A stretch of DNA of 60,288 nt from an uncultured Muribaculaceae bacterium (GTDB lineage Bacteria; Bacteroidota; Bacteroidia; Bacteroidales; Muribaculaceae): contig CANQRV010000008.1 in the NCBI GenBank assembly GCA_947626355.1, forward strand, positions 1 to 60,288, read 5' to 3'. The notes beneath the pieces are model-generated. The model had not been told where the DNA came from, did no database searches, and saw only the letters and a program-made list of their open reading frames with translations. This document shows, piece after piece, positions 46,510 to 55,589 of this stretch; within the stretch, counting starts at the first letter, position 1; every line of letters begins with the position of its first letter. The translations under genes and the position numbers were made by a program.

Positions 46510-49164
46510 ATGAATAGAAAATTAATCAACGGTTTGCTGCTGCTGGCCACCGCCACGGCTGGCGTCGGCATGTTCACGTCGTGTAAAGATACCGACGAGG
46601 ACTACGCAAAAGAGATTATGGTAGGGCAGAAGAATCTGACCGACCGTCTCAACAATCTCCAGACCGACCTTGACGCCCTCAAGAACTGGCGTCCTGTGAT
46701 CGAGGAGGCAATCTCCAAGCTCCGCAGCGAGCTTCAGGCTGAGATCGATGCCAACAAGAACGCCATCGATCAGGTGAACGGCAAGATAGAAGCGCTCACT
46801 CAGCAGATTGCCAAGCTCGAAGGTGACCTTGAGGCCATCAACGACAAGATCGCCACTCTCGAGACCGCCATCAACTCCATCAACGACCGTCTCGACGCTC
46901 TCGGTGGCCGCGTAGACGACCTCAACAACAAGGTAGACACTGAGGTTGCCCGCATCAACGAGGAGATCAACAAGCTCAGCGAGGCAATCGACAATCTCGC
47001 CGCATCTCTGCAGGGTCAGATCGACACTCTGAAGCAGGACCTCGAGGGCGTCACCTCAAGGGTTGACGGCCTTTACGAAGACATCCACGGCGAAGGCGGC
47101 ATCATCGACCAGCTCACAGCCATCTCCGACCGTCTCGACGCCTTCTCCGACCGTCTCGACGCCGTTGAGGAGGAAGCAGCCAAGGCTCTCGGACTCGCCG
47201 AGACCAACGCCGCCGCCATCGAGAAGCTCGTGGCACTCACCGAAAGCCTCGACGGCCGTGTAGGCACTCTCGAGGACAACGTGCGCGACCTTCAGGAAGC
47301 TCTCGTCGACGTGATGGAAGAGCTCGAAAATCTCGAGAACGAGGTTGCCCTCAACACAGCCGACATCGAGAACATCTACGAGATCCTCAACCGTCACGAC
47401 CTGCTCTTCTCGCAGCTCCAGACCCAGATGGGCAACATCTTCAACGCCCTCAACAACAACCTCAAGGAGCAGGTGACAAGCGTGATCGCCGAAGGCACAG
47501 CCAACCCCGTGTTCGGCTACCTCAACACTCCGTTAGGCATCAAGAGCAACATGCTTCTCGGCTATGCCGGCGTCGCTGACATCACCACGACCTTCCCGGC
47601 CGCAGGCACAAAGGCTGAATTCAACACCAATGCCTCTTCTACCTACCTGACAGACGGCGAGCTTGCCTATCTCCAGAGCATCGGCATCACTCCCGAGCAG
47701 ATTACTTCAGGCGAGATCCTCATGCAGGAAGGCCCCGGCTCTCACGAAGGTGAAGGCTACCTCGGCACACTCTACATGACAATCAACCCGCTCGAGCGTG
47801 ACTTCAGCACCATCAACGTCAGCCTCGTGACATCCGACGGCCAGAGCTCACCTGCCGGCGACCTCGTGATCAAGAGCAGCAGCGACCGTCTGAAATACGG
47901 CTACACCCGTGCAGAAGAGAGCACTGTCACAGAGCAGGGCTTCTACGCTACCGAAGTCAGCGTGCCGAAGACCAGCGAGACAACCAACACTCTCGGCATC
48001 CAGATCAACAAGGAGATCGGCACAGCCTTCAAGAACCTCGTTGAGAACCACTCGATGTTTGACCTCGCATACGTGGCCAAGACCATCTACGACCAGTTCA
48101 ACGGCATTTGCGACGCATACGCAATCAACGTGAACTACAAGCAGACCAACGTAGACCTTAACGGCAACAACGTTGAGACCGACCGCAACGTACGCAGCGG
48201 CTACAACATCGGCGTAGCCACCTACAAGCCCCTCAGCTACTGCTTCCTCTATGGCCAGGGCTCAGACCTCCGTCTCCCCGAGTTCTCGCCCCTCAGCGAA
48301 GTATTCGACAACCTGAAGAACGACATCAAGATTGAGCTCAGCCTTTCAATCGGTGATGTTGAAATCGATCTCAGCGACCTCGACTTCACAATCAATCCCG
48401 AGAATATCGTACTTGACCTCAGCGGCTGCCATGTTGTAATCGATGGAGTCGAATATCCTCTTGAGAATGCGGAGATCACACTTCTTGAAAAGAATGGTGA
48501 TGTATATACCGGTGACCTTTCCGGCCTCGTCAATGCACTTAACCAGAAGCTTGGCAGCATCCCCGATGATATCGAAAGCAAGGTTAACGCCGCTCTCGCA
48601 AGCATCGTAAGCGACATCAACACCCAGCTCGACGGCATCAACGGTCAGATCCAGGGCAGCCTCGACAAGATCTTCGAGAACATCAAGAACCAGCTCGGCA
48701 ACAAGCTTGACCTCGCCGACAACCTGATTGAGAAATACAACCAGATCGCCCGCAAGATCAACAACATCCTCGCCAACCCCAACGCCTACCTCCAGGTGAT
48801 GATGGCCTACCGTGGTGCTGACGGCCAGCTCCACCACCTCTCCACCAACCCCAACGATCCTACAAGACTCGTCGGCAACGGTGAAGGCGTAGAGCTCTTC
48901 GCAACTTCCTACTCCGCCGAGCTCATCGCTCCTTCCTACAAGAAGGTTGTGGCTGTGATTGCCGAGAACGGCCTCATTACACGCAACGGCACCCTCAACA
49001 AGATCAACACCGACAGCGAGCTCAACCAGATTCTCCCTGGCCGCCAGCAGAGAATAGCACTCAACACCGAGGCTATGGAAGAGGGCAACGTCTACACGAT
49101 TCTTTACACTTCGATGGACTACGCAGGTCACACCTCGACACGCAGATATTACGTGACAAAATAA
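46510..49164 (+). CDS. Large coiled-coil surface lipoprotein
   Basis: An 884-residue protein of unknown function. The lipoprotein signal ends MFTSCKDTDEDY (Cys at about 25). Residues about 35-320 are a near-continuous coiled coil with heptads such as NDRLDALGGRVDDLNNKVD and LDAFSDRLDAVEEEAAKAL. A globular Gly/Ser/Thr part follows (about 330-660). A second coiled coil lies at about 680-765 (VNAALASIVSDINTQLDGIN). The last 110 residues are again folded. Codon choice is strongly biased (AAC, GAG, CTC), which suggests high expression. The OmpA gene follows after 56 bp. It may be a rod-like protein standing off the membrane. Confidence 0.8.
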   Translation: MNRKLINGLLLLATATAGVGMFTSCKDTDEDYAKEIMVGQKNLTDRLNNLQTDLDALKNWRPVIEEAISKLRSELQAEIDANKNAIDQVNGKIEALTQQIAKLEGDLEAINDKIATLETAINSINDRLDALGGRVDDLNNKVDTEVARINEEINKLSEAIDNLAASLQGQIDTLKQDLEGVTSRVDGLYEDIHGEGGIIDQLTAISDRLDAFSDRLDAVEEEAAKALGLAETNAAAIEKLVALTESLDGRVGTLEDNVRDLQEALVDVMEELENLENEVALNTADIENIYEILNRHDLLFSQLQTQMGNIFNALNNNLKEQVTSVIAEGTANPVFGYLNTPLGIKSNMLLGYAGVADITTTFPAAGTKAEFNTNASSTYLTDGELAYLQSIGITPEQITSGEILMQEGPGSHEGEGYLGTLYMTINPLERDFSTINVSLVTSDGQSSPAGDLVIKSSSDRLKYGYTRAEESTVTEQGFYATEVSVPKTSETTNTLGIQINKEIGTAFKNLVENHSMFDLAYVAKTIYDQFNGICDAYAINVNYKQTNVDLNGNNVETDRNVRSGYNIGVATYKPLSYCFLYGQGSDLRLPEFSPLSEVFDNLKNDIKIELSLSIGDVEIDLSDLDFTINPENIVLDLSGCHVVIDGVEYPLENAEITLLEKNGDVYTGDLSGLVNALNQKLGSIPDDIESKVNAALASIVSDINTQLDGINGQIQGSLDKIFENIKNQLGNKLDLADNLIEKYNQIARKINNILANPNAYLQVMMAYRGADGQLHHLSTNPNDPTRLVGNGEGVELFATSYSAELIAPSYKKVVAVIAENGLITRNGTLNKINTDSELNQILPGRQQRIALNTEAMEEGNVYTILYTSMDYAGHTSTRRYYVTK

Positions 49165-49220
49165 GTCGTGACAGCAGAGTCTGACAAAGTGAAATCAAGA
49201 ACCCATAAAGAGATAAACAA

Positions 49221-50342
49221 ATGAAATTAAATAAAATCTTACTGACAGCCTCGCTTCTGATGGGTGGCCTCTGCAGCGCCAACGCCCAGGAAGAGGTGAC
49301 AGAATATGTCTTCATTCCCAACTGGTACGTCCAGGCTCAGGTGGGCATGCAGGAGACATTGGGCGAAGGGAGCTTCGGCGACCTTCTCCAGCCCAATGTA
49401 CAGCTGGCCGGCGGCTACAACTTCAATCCGTATGTAGGCCTTCGCCTCTCGGTGAACGCATGGAGCTCGAAAGGCACCAGCAAAATCTTCGACACACGCT
49501 ACAAATGGCGCTGGAACTATGTCGCACCGATGGTTGACGCCATGTTCAACATGACCAACATCCTCGGCGGCTACAACCCCGAGCGTCTCGTAGAGGTGAA
49601 CGTGTTCGGCGGTATCGGTGTCAACGTGGCCTGGGACAACGATCAGGCATGGACAGCCAACAGCGCCTTCCTCGCCAACAACAACCTTCCCAACGAGAAA
49701 CAGTATTACATGCTGGAGAACCTCTGGGACGGCACCAAGGCACGCTTCGTAGGCCGCTTCGGCGCCGACGTCAACTTCAACCTGACGAAGAACTGGCAGG
49801 TAGGCCTCGAGCTTCAGGCCAACGTGCTGCCCGACGGCTACAACTCGAAGAAGGCCGGCAACGCCGACTGGTATTTCAATGCCCTCGTAGGCGTGAAATA
49901 CTCCTTCGGCGACCGCTACGAGAAGCGCGTGAAGACAATCGCACAGCCCGAGCCCGAGATCATCGAGCGCGTGGTTGAGAAGGTTGTCGAGGTTCCCGCA
50001 GCTCCCGTACAGAAGGAAGTGTTCCGTCGCGACGTCTTCTTCAAGATCTCCAAGCACGTGATCACACCCGAGGAGATGCAGAAGGTGGCAGCCATCGCCG
50101 ACTACATGAAAGCCAATCCCGACTCGAAGGTGGTCATCACCGGCTACGCCGACAAGGGCACAGGCTCCATGGCCTTCAACCTCCACCTCTCCGCACAGCG
50201 TGCCGAGACTGTCGCCAACACACTCACCAACAAGTATGGCATAGCCCGCAGCCGCATGGAAGTGAAGAGCATGGGCGAGACAATGTTCCAGCCCTATCCC
50301 GATCCCGTCCAGAACCGTGTCGCAATCTGTATCGTAGAATAA
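49221..50342 (+). CDS. OmpA-family outer membrane protein
   Basis: Outer membrane protein of 373 residues that should tether the membrane to peptidoglycan. A signal peptide (1-22, ends ANAQE) precedes a beta-barrel part with repeating amphipathic strands (WYVQAQVGMQETL, GYNFNPYVGLRLSVNAW, to about 225). A linker with IIERVVEKVVEVPAAP leads to the OmpA domain (about 270-373) with GYADKGTGSMAFNLHLSAQRAETV, the peptidoglycan-binding segment. It ends VAICIVE. It follows the coiled-coil lipoprotein and has its own terminator, so the pair is probably co-transcribed. Confidence 0.92.
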   Translation: MKLNKILLTASLLMGGLCSANAQEEVTEYVFIPNWYVQAQVGMQETLGEGSFGDLLQPNVQLAGGYNFNPYVGLRLSVNAWSSKGTSKIFDTRYKWRWNYVAPMVDAMFNMTNILGGYNPERLVEVNVFGGIGVNVAWDNDQAWTANSAFLANNNLPNEKQYYMLENLWDGTKARFVGRFGADVNFNLTKNWQVGLELQANVLPDGYNSKKAGNADWYFNALVGVKYSFGDRYEKRVKTIAQPEPEIIERVVEKVVEVPAAPVQKEVFRRDVFFKISKHVITPEEMQKVAAIADYMKANPDSKVVITGYADKGTGSMAFNLHLSAQRAETVANTLTNKYGIARSRMEVKSMGETMFQPYPDPVQNRVAICIVE

Positions 50343-50388
50343 TCTCCGAGACAGCATAATAACGACCGATAACCGACGTTAATAGATT

Positions 50389-50435
50389 GTCACACCTGTC
50401 TTGCATGGGACGTGGGCCCGCAAGGCGGGTGTGAC
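50389..50435 (+). terminator. Terminator after the OmpA gene
   Basis: Outer stem GTCACACC/GGTGTGAC, inner stem CTTGC/GCAAG, then TTCTTT. It lies 47 bp after the stop and separates the lipoprotein-OmpA pair from the Big_2 gene. Confidence 0.75.
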
Positions 50436-50507
50436 TTCTTTATGTTTCACACGGCGGCGTTCCCACCTGCAGGCGCCCGCCACATTCTTATCCAAATTCT
50501 CCAAGGA

Positions 50508-52631
50508 ATGAAGAAATCATTACTTCTATCGCTGGCAGCGGCCTTCGTCATTCCCGCGACGGCCCAGATCAGCACAGGCTACTACCGGGTGGAGAACTAT
50601 ATGACCCACCGTTACGCATACATCGTAGACAACAAGGGAAGCATCAACTGGACAACCACCGAGGCCGACCTCCAGGCAATCAAGTTATGGAAAGGATTCG
50701 ACAAGGCGGTGTGCGACCCCGCCTCCGTGCTCTATTTCGACCACAAGGGAGGGAAGGAATACAATGTCGCGGCACAGGGCACCAGCGTCTACGACATGAT
50801 CGACTATAACCTGCGCCTTACTTCAGGAAACGACAATACATGGTATGCTTACGGGCAAAAGGACAACATGGTGAAATATCTCGGCGACGGCGAGGCAGCG
50901 GACGTAGCGGAAGGCTACATGTGCACATCAGCCACAGGCTCCTACCGCAGATGGTATATCACCGGCATCACCCCCGACGGCGACAACTATTTCGGCATCA
51001 AGCCTGAGGTGACCGTCGGCGGCAAGTTCTATGCCTCGATGTTCGCCTCCTTCCCGATGTCTCCCTACTCGCAGGGGATGAAGATGTATGCCATCACGCT
51101 TGTCGACCAGGGCATGGCCGTGAAGACGGAAATCACCGGCACCGCACCCGGCGGATGCCCGATCCTTATAGAATGCAGCTACGCGGGCGTCTCCGACAAC
51201 CGCATGAACGTAGGAGGCAGCGGCACGATGCCCGCCGACAACATGCTGCGTGGCGTCTACTTCGACAATGATGACGGCAAGCACTGGAACCGCACCGCCT
51301 TCGACACCGACACCATGCGCGTGCTCGGCACGTGCAAGGACGGCTCGCTCGGCTTCGTAAGCGCCGGCTACCAGTATATCCCGGCCAACAAGGCATATCT
51401 CCTCGTGCCGAAAGGCACACCCGAGGAGCTCAAGATCGTCACTTACGAGGAATATCTCGCCAACCGCCAGATCTACCCCACCGGAGTCACCGTATCGCCC
51501 GAGGCGGCCGCCCTCAGGAAAGGAGAGACAACGACATTCACAGCCACAGTCACCCCTGCCGACGCCACCGACAAGAGCGTCACCTGGACCTCCTCCGCAC
51601 CGGGAGTGGCTTCAGTAGACGGTGCCGGAAAAGTGACTGCCGCCGGAGCCGGCTCCGCCACAATCACGGCCACCACATCCAACGGCCTCACCGCCACCGC
51701 CACCGTCACCGTGACAGTGCCCGCCACATCGATTACCGTCGAGCCGGCGACACTCGCGCTCAACAACGGAGCATCCGCCAAGCTGACAGCCACCGTGCTT
51801 CCCGGCGACGCCTCCAACAAGAGCGTGACATGGACAACCGGTGACGCAGCAGTAGCTGCAGTCTCGGCCGACGGCACAGTGACAGCCACCGGCAACGGCA
51901 CCACCACCATCACTGCAACGACCGCCGACGGCACAGCGCTCAGCGCAAGCTGCGCAGTGACCGTGACCACCGCCGTGACATCGATAACACTCACCCCCGA
52001 CTACTACGAGGGACAGAAGGGCGACTCCTTCGACATCACTGCCGAGGTATATCCCGATGACGCCACCGACAGGTCGGTCACCTGGTCATCGTCGGCTCCC
52101 GAGGTGGCCACGGTCGACGCCGACGGGCATGTGGAGATCCTCGAGGAGGGCATCGCCAACATATCCGCCACAAGCAACGACGGCTCCGCCATATCGGGCT
52201 ACTGCCGCGTCGTGGCCACCAGCGACGTCATCCTCGCCACTTCCATCACGGTAGAGCCGACAACCTACGAGGCCATCGAGGGCAGCGAATTCACGCTGAC
52301 GGCAACAGTGCTTCCCGAGAACGTAAGTTTCCCGGAAGTGCTCTTCACCACCAACCACTCGAGCATCGCCACTGTCGACAACACGGGCCTGGTGAAGATC
52401 GTGGGTGTGGGTGAATGCGAGATCACAGCCTACACCACCGACGGCACCAACCTGAGCGCCGTATGCCGCGTCACCGGAGTCTCGGGCGTGGAGGAGATCA
52501 TCGCTCCCGGAACCACCGCCGACGTCTACGACACCAAGGGTGTGCTCGTGGCCCGCGACGCCGACACCGCCACACTGCGCGCACTGCCTGAGGGAATCTA
52601 TATCGTAGGGGGCCGCAAAGTAGTGCTCTAA
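50508..52631 (+). CDS. Exported protein with four Big_2 domains and a T9SS-like C-terminus
   Basis: Probable surface protein of 707 residues. The start is ATG 50508, preceded by AAGGA and followed by a signal peptide (MKKSLLLSLAAAFVIPATAQ); the longer frame upstream runs into the terminator. Residues about 20-320 are an unrecognised domain with several Trp/Tyr. Four bacterial Ig-like (Big_2) domains follow, each beginning near TSITVEP or TGVTVSP and containing KSVTWTSSAPGVASVD-type cores. The end, VYDTKGVLVARDADTATLRA with GIYIVGGRKVVL, resembles a T9SS sorting domain. It probably binds a host or dietary surface; the ligand is unknown. Confidence 0.82.
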   Translation: MKKSLLLSLAAAFVIPATAQISTGYYRVENYMTHRYAYIVDNKGSINWTTTEADLQAIKLWKGFDKAVCDPASVLYFDHKGGKEYNVAAQGTSVYDMIDYNLRLTSGNDNTWYAYGQKDNMVKYLGDGEAADVAEGYMCTSATGSYRRWYITGITPDGDNYFGIKPEVTVGGKFYASMFASFPMSPYSQGMKMYAITLVDQGMAVKTEITGTAPGGCPILIECSYAGVSDNRMNVGGSGTMPADNMLRGVYFDNDDGKHWNRTAFDTDTMRVLGTCKDGSLGFVSAGYQYIPANKAYLLVPKGTPEELKIVTYEEYLANRQIYPTGVTVSPEAAALRKGETTTFTATVTPADATDKSVTWTSSAPGVASVDGAGKVTAAGAGSATITATTSNGLTATATVTVTVPATSITVEPATLALNNGASAKLTATVLPGDASNKSVTWTTGDAAVAAVSADGTVTATGNGTTTITATTADGTALSASCAVTVTTAVTSITLTPDYYEGQKGDSFDITAEVYPDDATDRSVTWSSSAPEVATVDADGHVEILEEGIANISATSNDGSAISGYCRVVATSDVILATSITVEPTTYEAIEGSEFTLTATVLPENVSFPEVLFTTNHSSIATVDNTGLVKIVGVGECEITAYTTDGTNLSAVCRVTGVSGVEEIIAPGTTADVYDTKGVLVARDADTATLRALPEGIYIVGGRKVVL

Positions 52632-52649
52632 ACCATAAAAGCGACTGCA

Positions 52650-53240
52650 ATGGGATCACAGAAAGAAGACAGGATAGTGGTAGACGGCCTGACGTTTGTG
52701 CCATATCTCGACCGTGAGACGATAGCCCGCGAGGTGAAGCGGGTGGCAACGGAAATCAGGCGCGACTACGAAGGAAAGCGACCGCTGTTTCTCTGCGTGC
52801 TCAACGGAGCGTTTATGTTCGCGGCCGACCTTCTGCGGGAGACGGGCCTCAACGACGCATCGATCAGCTTCGTGAGGTATTCGAGCTATGAGGGCACCTC
52901 ATCGTCGGGACGCATCAAGGAGCTGATGGGCCTAACCGAAGACATCGAGGGGCGCGACGTGATCATAGTGGAAGACATCGTCGACACGGGGCTCACCGCA
53001 TCCTATATGGTCGACGACCTACGGCGCCGCAATCCTGATTCGATACGCTTCGCCACGCTGCTCTACAAGCCCTCCAGCTCCAAGACAGGTTTCAAGCCCG
53101 ACTATGTGGCCTTCGACATCCCGCCGAAATTCATCATCGGCTACGGTCTCGATCTCGAAGGGAGAGTGAGAAATCTCAAGGACATATACGTTATAGAAGA
53201 AGAAAACCAGACATACCAGGAAAAAGAATGCTCAATTTAG
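52650..53240 (+). CDS. hpt: Hypoxanthine phosphoribosyltransferase
   Basis: Purine salvage enzyme making IMP or GMP from base and PRPP. A 196-residue type I phosphoribosyltransferase. The PRPP loop is VIIVEDIVDTGLTASYMV (about 108-125) and LFLCVLNGAFMFAADL is the N-terminal family segment. It overlaps adk by 13 bp in another frame, so the two purine genes are co-translated. It lies 18 bp after the Big_2 gene and may share its transcript. Confidence 0.94.
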   Translation: MGSQKEDRIVVDGLTFVPYLDRETIAREVKRVATEIRRDYEGKRPLFLCVLNGAFMFAADLLRETGLNDASISFVRYSSYEGTSSSGRIKELMGLTEDIEGRDVIIVEDIVDTGLTASYMVDDLRRRNPDSIRFATLLYKPSSSKTGFKPDYVAFDIPPKFIIGYGLDLEGRVRNLKDIYVIEEENQTYQEKECSI

Positions 53241-53827
53241 TATTATTCGGCGCTCCGGGGAGCGGCAAAGGCACCCAGAGCGAAAGGCTGATCAATGAGT
53301 ACGGACTGCACCACATCAGTACAGGTGAGGTGCTCCGCGACCATATCAGGCGCGGCACGGAACTCGGCAAGACCGCCGAGAAGTATATCTCCGAGGGGCA
53401 GCTCATTCCCGACGGGCTGATGATCGACATTCTCGACGACGTGCTCGAGAAAGAGGCCAAGGGGAAAAAGGGAGTGGTGTTTGACGGCTTCCCGCGCACA
53501 GTGCCCCAGGCCGAGGCCCTCAAGGGACTTCTCGGCAAGAGAGGCACGGAGCTGCACTGCGTGATCGGGCTCGAGGTGCCCGAGGACGAGCTTGTAGACC
53601 GCATGCTGAAGCGCGGCAAGGAGACAGGCCGCGCCGACGACAATCCCGAGACAATCAGGAAGCGCCTCGAGGTCTACCACAAACAGACCTCTCCGCTCCG
53701 CGACTACTACACCAGCGAAGGGAAATACCTTCCCATCAACGGCCAGGGTCTCGTGGAGGAGATCTTCGACTCCATCGCCGAAGGCATCGAGAAGGCCACC
53801 GGCGAGAAGCGTGCCTCCGCCAGATGA
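53228..53827 (+). CDS. adk: Adenylate kinase
   Basis: Balances ATP, ADP and AMP. The 199-residue product has the P-loop FGAPGSGKGTQSERL (about 6-20), FDGFPRTVPQAEAL (about 85-98) and the short LID region DDNPETIRKRLEVYH with no zinc-type insertion. The start ATG 53228 overlaps the end of hpt by 13 bp. A strong terminator follows 15 bp after the stop. Confidence 0.96.
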   Translation: MLNLVLFGAPGSGKGTQSERLINEYGLHHISTGEVLRDHIRRGTELGKTAEKYISEGQLIPDGLMIDILDDVLEKEAKGKKGVVFDGFPRTVPQAEALKGLLGKRGTELHCVIGLEVPEDELVDRMLKRGKETGRADDNPETIRKRLEVYHKQTSPLRDYYTSEGKYLPINGQGLVEEIFDSIAEGIEKATGEKRASAR

Positions 53828-53842
53828 CGAAGACATGACGAC

Positions 53843-53877
53843 AAAAGCGCCCTGCGGACAATCCGCAGGGCGCTTTT
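53843..53877. terminator. Bidirectional terminator between adk and the acyl-CoA ligase
   Basis: AAAAGCGCCCTGCGG (53843-53857) pairs perfectly with CCGCAGGGCGCTTTT (53863-53877), with T on the plus strand and T on the minus strand from the A-run. It serves both convergent genes. Confidence 0.92.
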
Positions 53878-53902
53878 TTGCGGCTCGAATCCGGCCCGGG
53901 CA

Positions 53903-55564
53903 TCAGCGGGTGTAGAGGAAACGCTTGATCGACCGCTTCGGAGTCTTCTCAAATTCGTTGGGCATGAGTATGATCTTCGCGAGACGCTCATAGGGAGCCA
54001 CGAGCTTGTTAAGCTCCTTGCACACATTCTCCATCGCGGAGTCGAGGTCAGCGCCCGTGATGCCGAGGCGGTCGGCCGCCTCATAGTCGGGATAGACGAG
54101 CCCCACGAGGCGTCCGTCGCGCTCCACCACGAGACTCTCCGCCACGAAAGGCATGTTGTTGAGCTTGGCCTCGATCTCCTCCGGATAGATATTCTGGCCT
54201 GATCCGGAGAGGATCATCGTCTTGGAGCGTCCGCGCAGGAAGAGCACTCCGTTGTCGTCGAGGGTGCCCATGTCGCCGGTGGAGAGCCAGCCGTCGGACG
54301 ACAGCACCCGCTCCGTGGCCTCGGGATTCTTAAAGTATCCCTTCATCACGTTGACGCCCCTGACGCAGATCTCGCCCGGCACGTTGGCCGGGTCGGAGCT
54401 CTCGATGCGCGCCTCCATGATCGGAAGCACCTTGCCCGAGGAGCCGGGCACGAACTTCCGCCAGGGGGAATAGGAGATGAGCGGTCCGCACTCCGTCATG
54501 CCGTAGCCGACGGTAAAGGGAAACTTTATCCTGTAGAGGAATTCCTCCACCTCGTGATTGAGCGGGGCGCCCCCTACTATCACCTCCTCGAAATTGCCGC
54601 CGAAAGCGTCGATGAGCTTCTTGCGGATCTTGGAGTAGATGAGCGAGTCGAGAAAAGGCACGGCAAGGGTCCAGCGCATGGTGCCCTTGGAGATCATCGG
54701 GAGAATCTGGTTCTTGTAGATCTTCTCGAGAATCAGCGGGACGCAGACCACAAGGTTGGGTCTCACCTCGGAGAGCGCCTTGAGGAGCACACGAGGCGAG
54801 GGAGTCTTGCATAGGAGCGTGATATGGGAGCCGACGGCCAGCGGAGTCAGCATGTCGAAAGCGCACCCGTAGGCATGGGCCAGCGGCAGGAAGGCGAGGG
54901 CACGCGAGCTGCGGAAATGGAGCACCGTATGGCGGCCGAAGCAGACATTGCCGGCGAGGTTCTCGCCCGTGAGCATCACGCCCTTCGAGAATCCGGTGGT
55001 GCCTGAGGTGTAGTTGATCTCGGCGAGCTCTGAATTGTCGCGATCCGGATAGGAGAGGTCTGACGCCTCGTAGCCGTTGGGGTAACGGCGGTTGAAGCGG
55101 CGTTTGAGCAGACGCATGTCGCGCTGCATCTCCACGCCCGCGGCCTCGAAGAGCACCTCCTTCGACTCCAGACTCACCACGCCCTTCACTTTAAGGAGGG
55201 CCGAAGGCTCGATATGCTCCCACACTCCTTCGGAGACAAAGAGCAGCACCGCCTCCGAATGGTTGACGATATGGGTGATGTCGACCGGATTGAAGTCGGA
55301 GAGGATAGGCACGATCACCGCTCCATAGGTGAGAGTGGCCATGAAGACCTTGACCCAGGCGGCGGAATCCCTGCCGCAGAGAGCGATCTTGTCGCCCGTG
55401 CGGATGCCGATCGACCGGTAGAGGAGATGAATCCGCGCTATGTCGCGTGCCAGGTCGCCATAAGACATGGTCTCGCCGGTGGTGTATTCCGTAAGGGCCG
55501 GGAGGTCCCAGTTCTCTATGAAGCTGCGCTCGTAGATTTTGATAAGGTTCTCGATCTTGATCAT
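53903..55564 (-). CDS. AMP-binding long-chain fatty acid--CoA ligase
   Basis: Activates fatty acids to acyl-CoA with ATP. A 553-residue ANL-family enzyme. The AMP-binding motif is NYTSGTTGFSKGVMLT (about 180-195); VGYGMTECGPLISYSPW and GWLSTGDMGTLDDNGVLFLRGR follow as the adenylation core and hinge. The C-terminal lysine is in EFEKTPKRSIKRFLY. Chain-length preference cannot be read from the sequence. It follows the iron alcohol dehydrogenase after 25 bp and ends at the adk terminator. Confidence 0.92.
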   Translation of the reverse strand: MIKIENLIKIYERSFIENWDLPALTEYTTGETMSYGDLARDIARIHLLYRSIGIRTGDKIALCGRDSAAWVKVFMATLTYGAVIVPILSDFNPVDITHIVNHSEAVLLFVSEGVWEHIEPSALLKVKGVVSLESKEVLFEAAGVEMQRDMRLLKRRFNRRYPNGYEASDLSYPDRDNSELAEINYTSGTTGFSKGVMLTGENLAGNVCFGRHTVLHFRSSRALAFLPLAHAYGCAFDMLTPLAVGSHITLLCKTPSPRVLLKALSEVRPNLVVCVPLILEKIYKNQILPMISKGTMRWTLAVPFLDSLIYSKIRKKLIDAFGGNFEEVIVGGAPLNHEVEEFLYRIKFPFTVGYGMTECGPLISYSPWRKFVPGSSGKVLPIMEARIESSDPANVPGEICVRGVNVMKGYFKNPEATERVLSSDGWLSTGDMGTLDDNGVLFLRGRSKTMILSGSGQNIYPEEIEAKLNNMPFVAESLVVERDGRLVGLVYPDYEAADRLGITGADLDSAMENVCKELNKLVAPYERLAKIILMPNEFEKTPKRSIKRFLYTR

Positions 55565-55589
55565 GAGGAAGGGGAAATGAGTGATATGG

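Noticed and set aside
50412..50507. Upstream extension of the Big_2 protein
   Set aside because: It starts inside the terminator stem and would bury the signal peptide; ATG 50508 has AAGGA in front.
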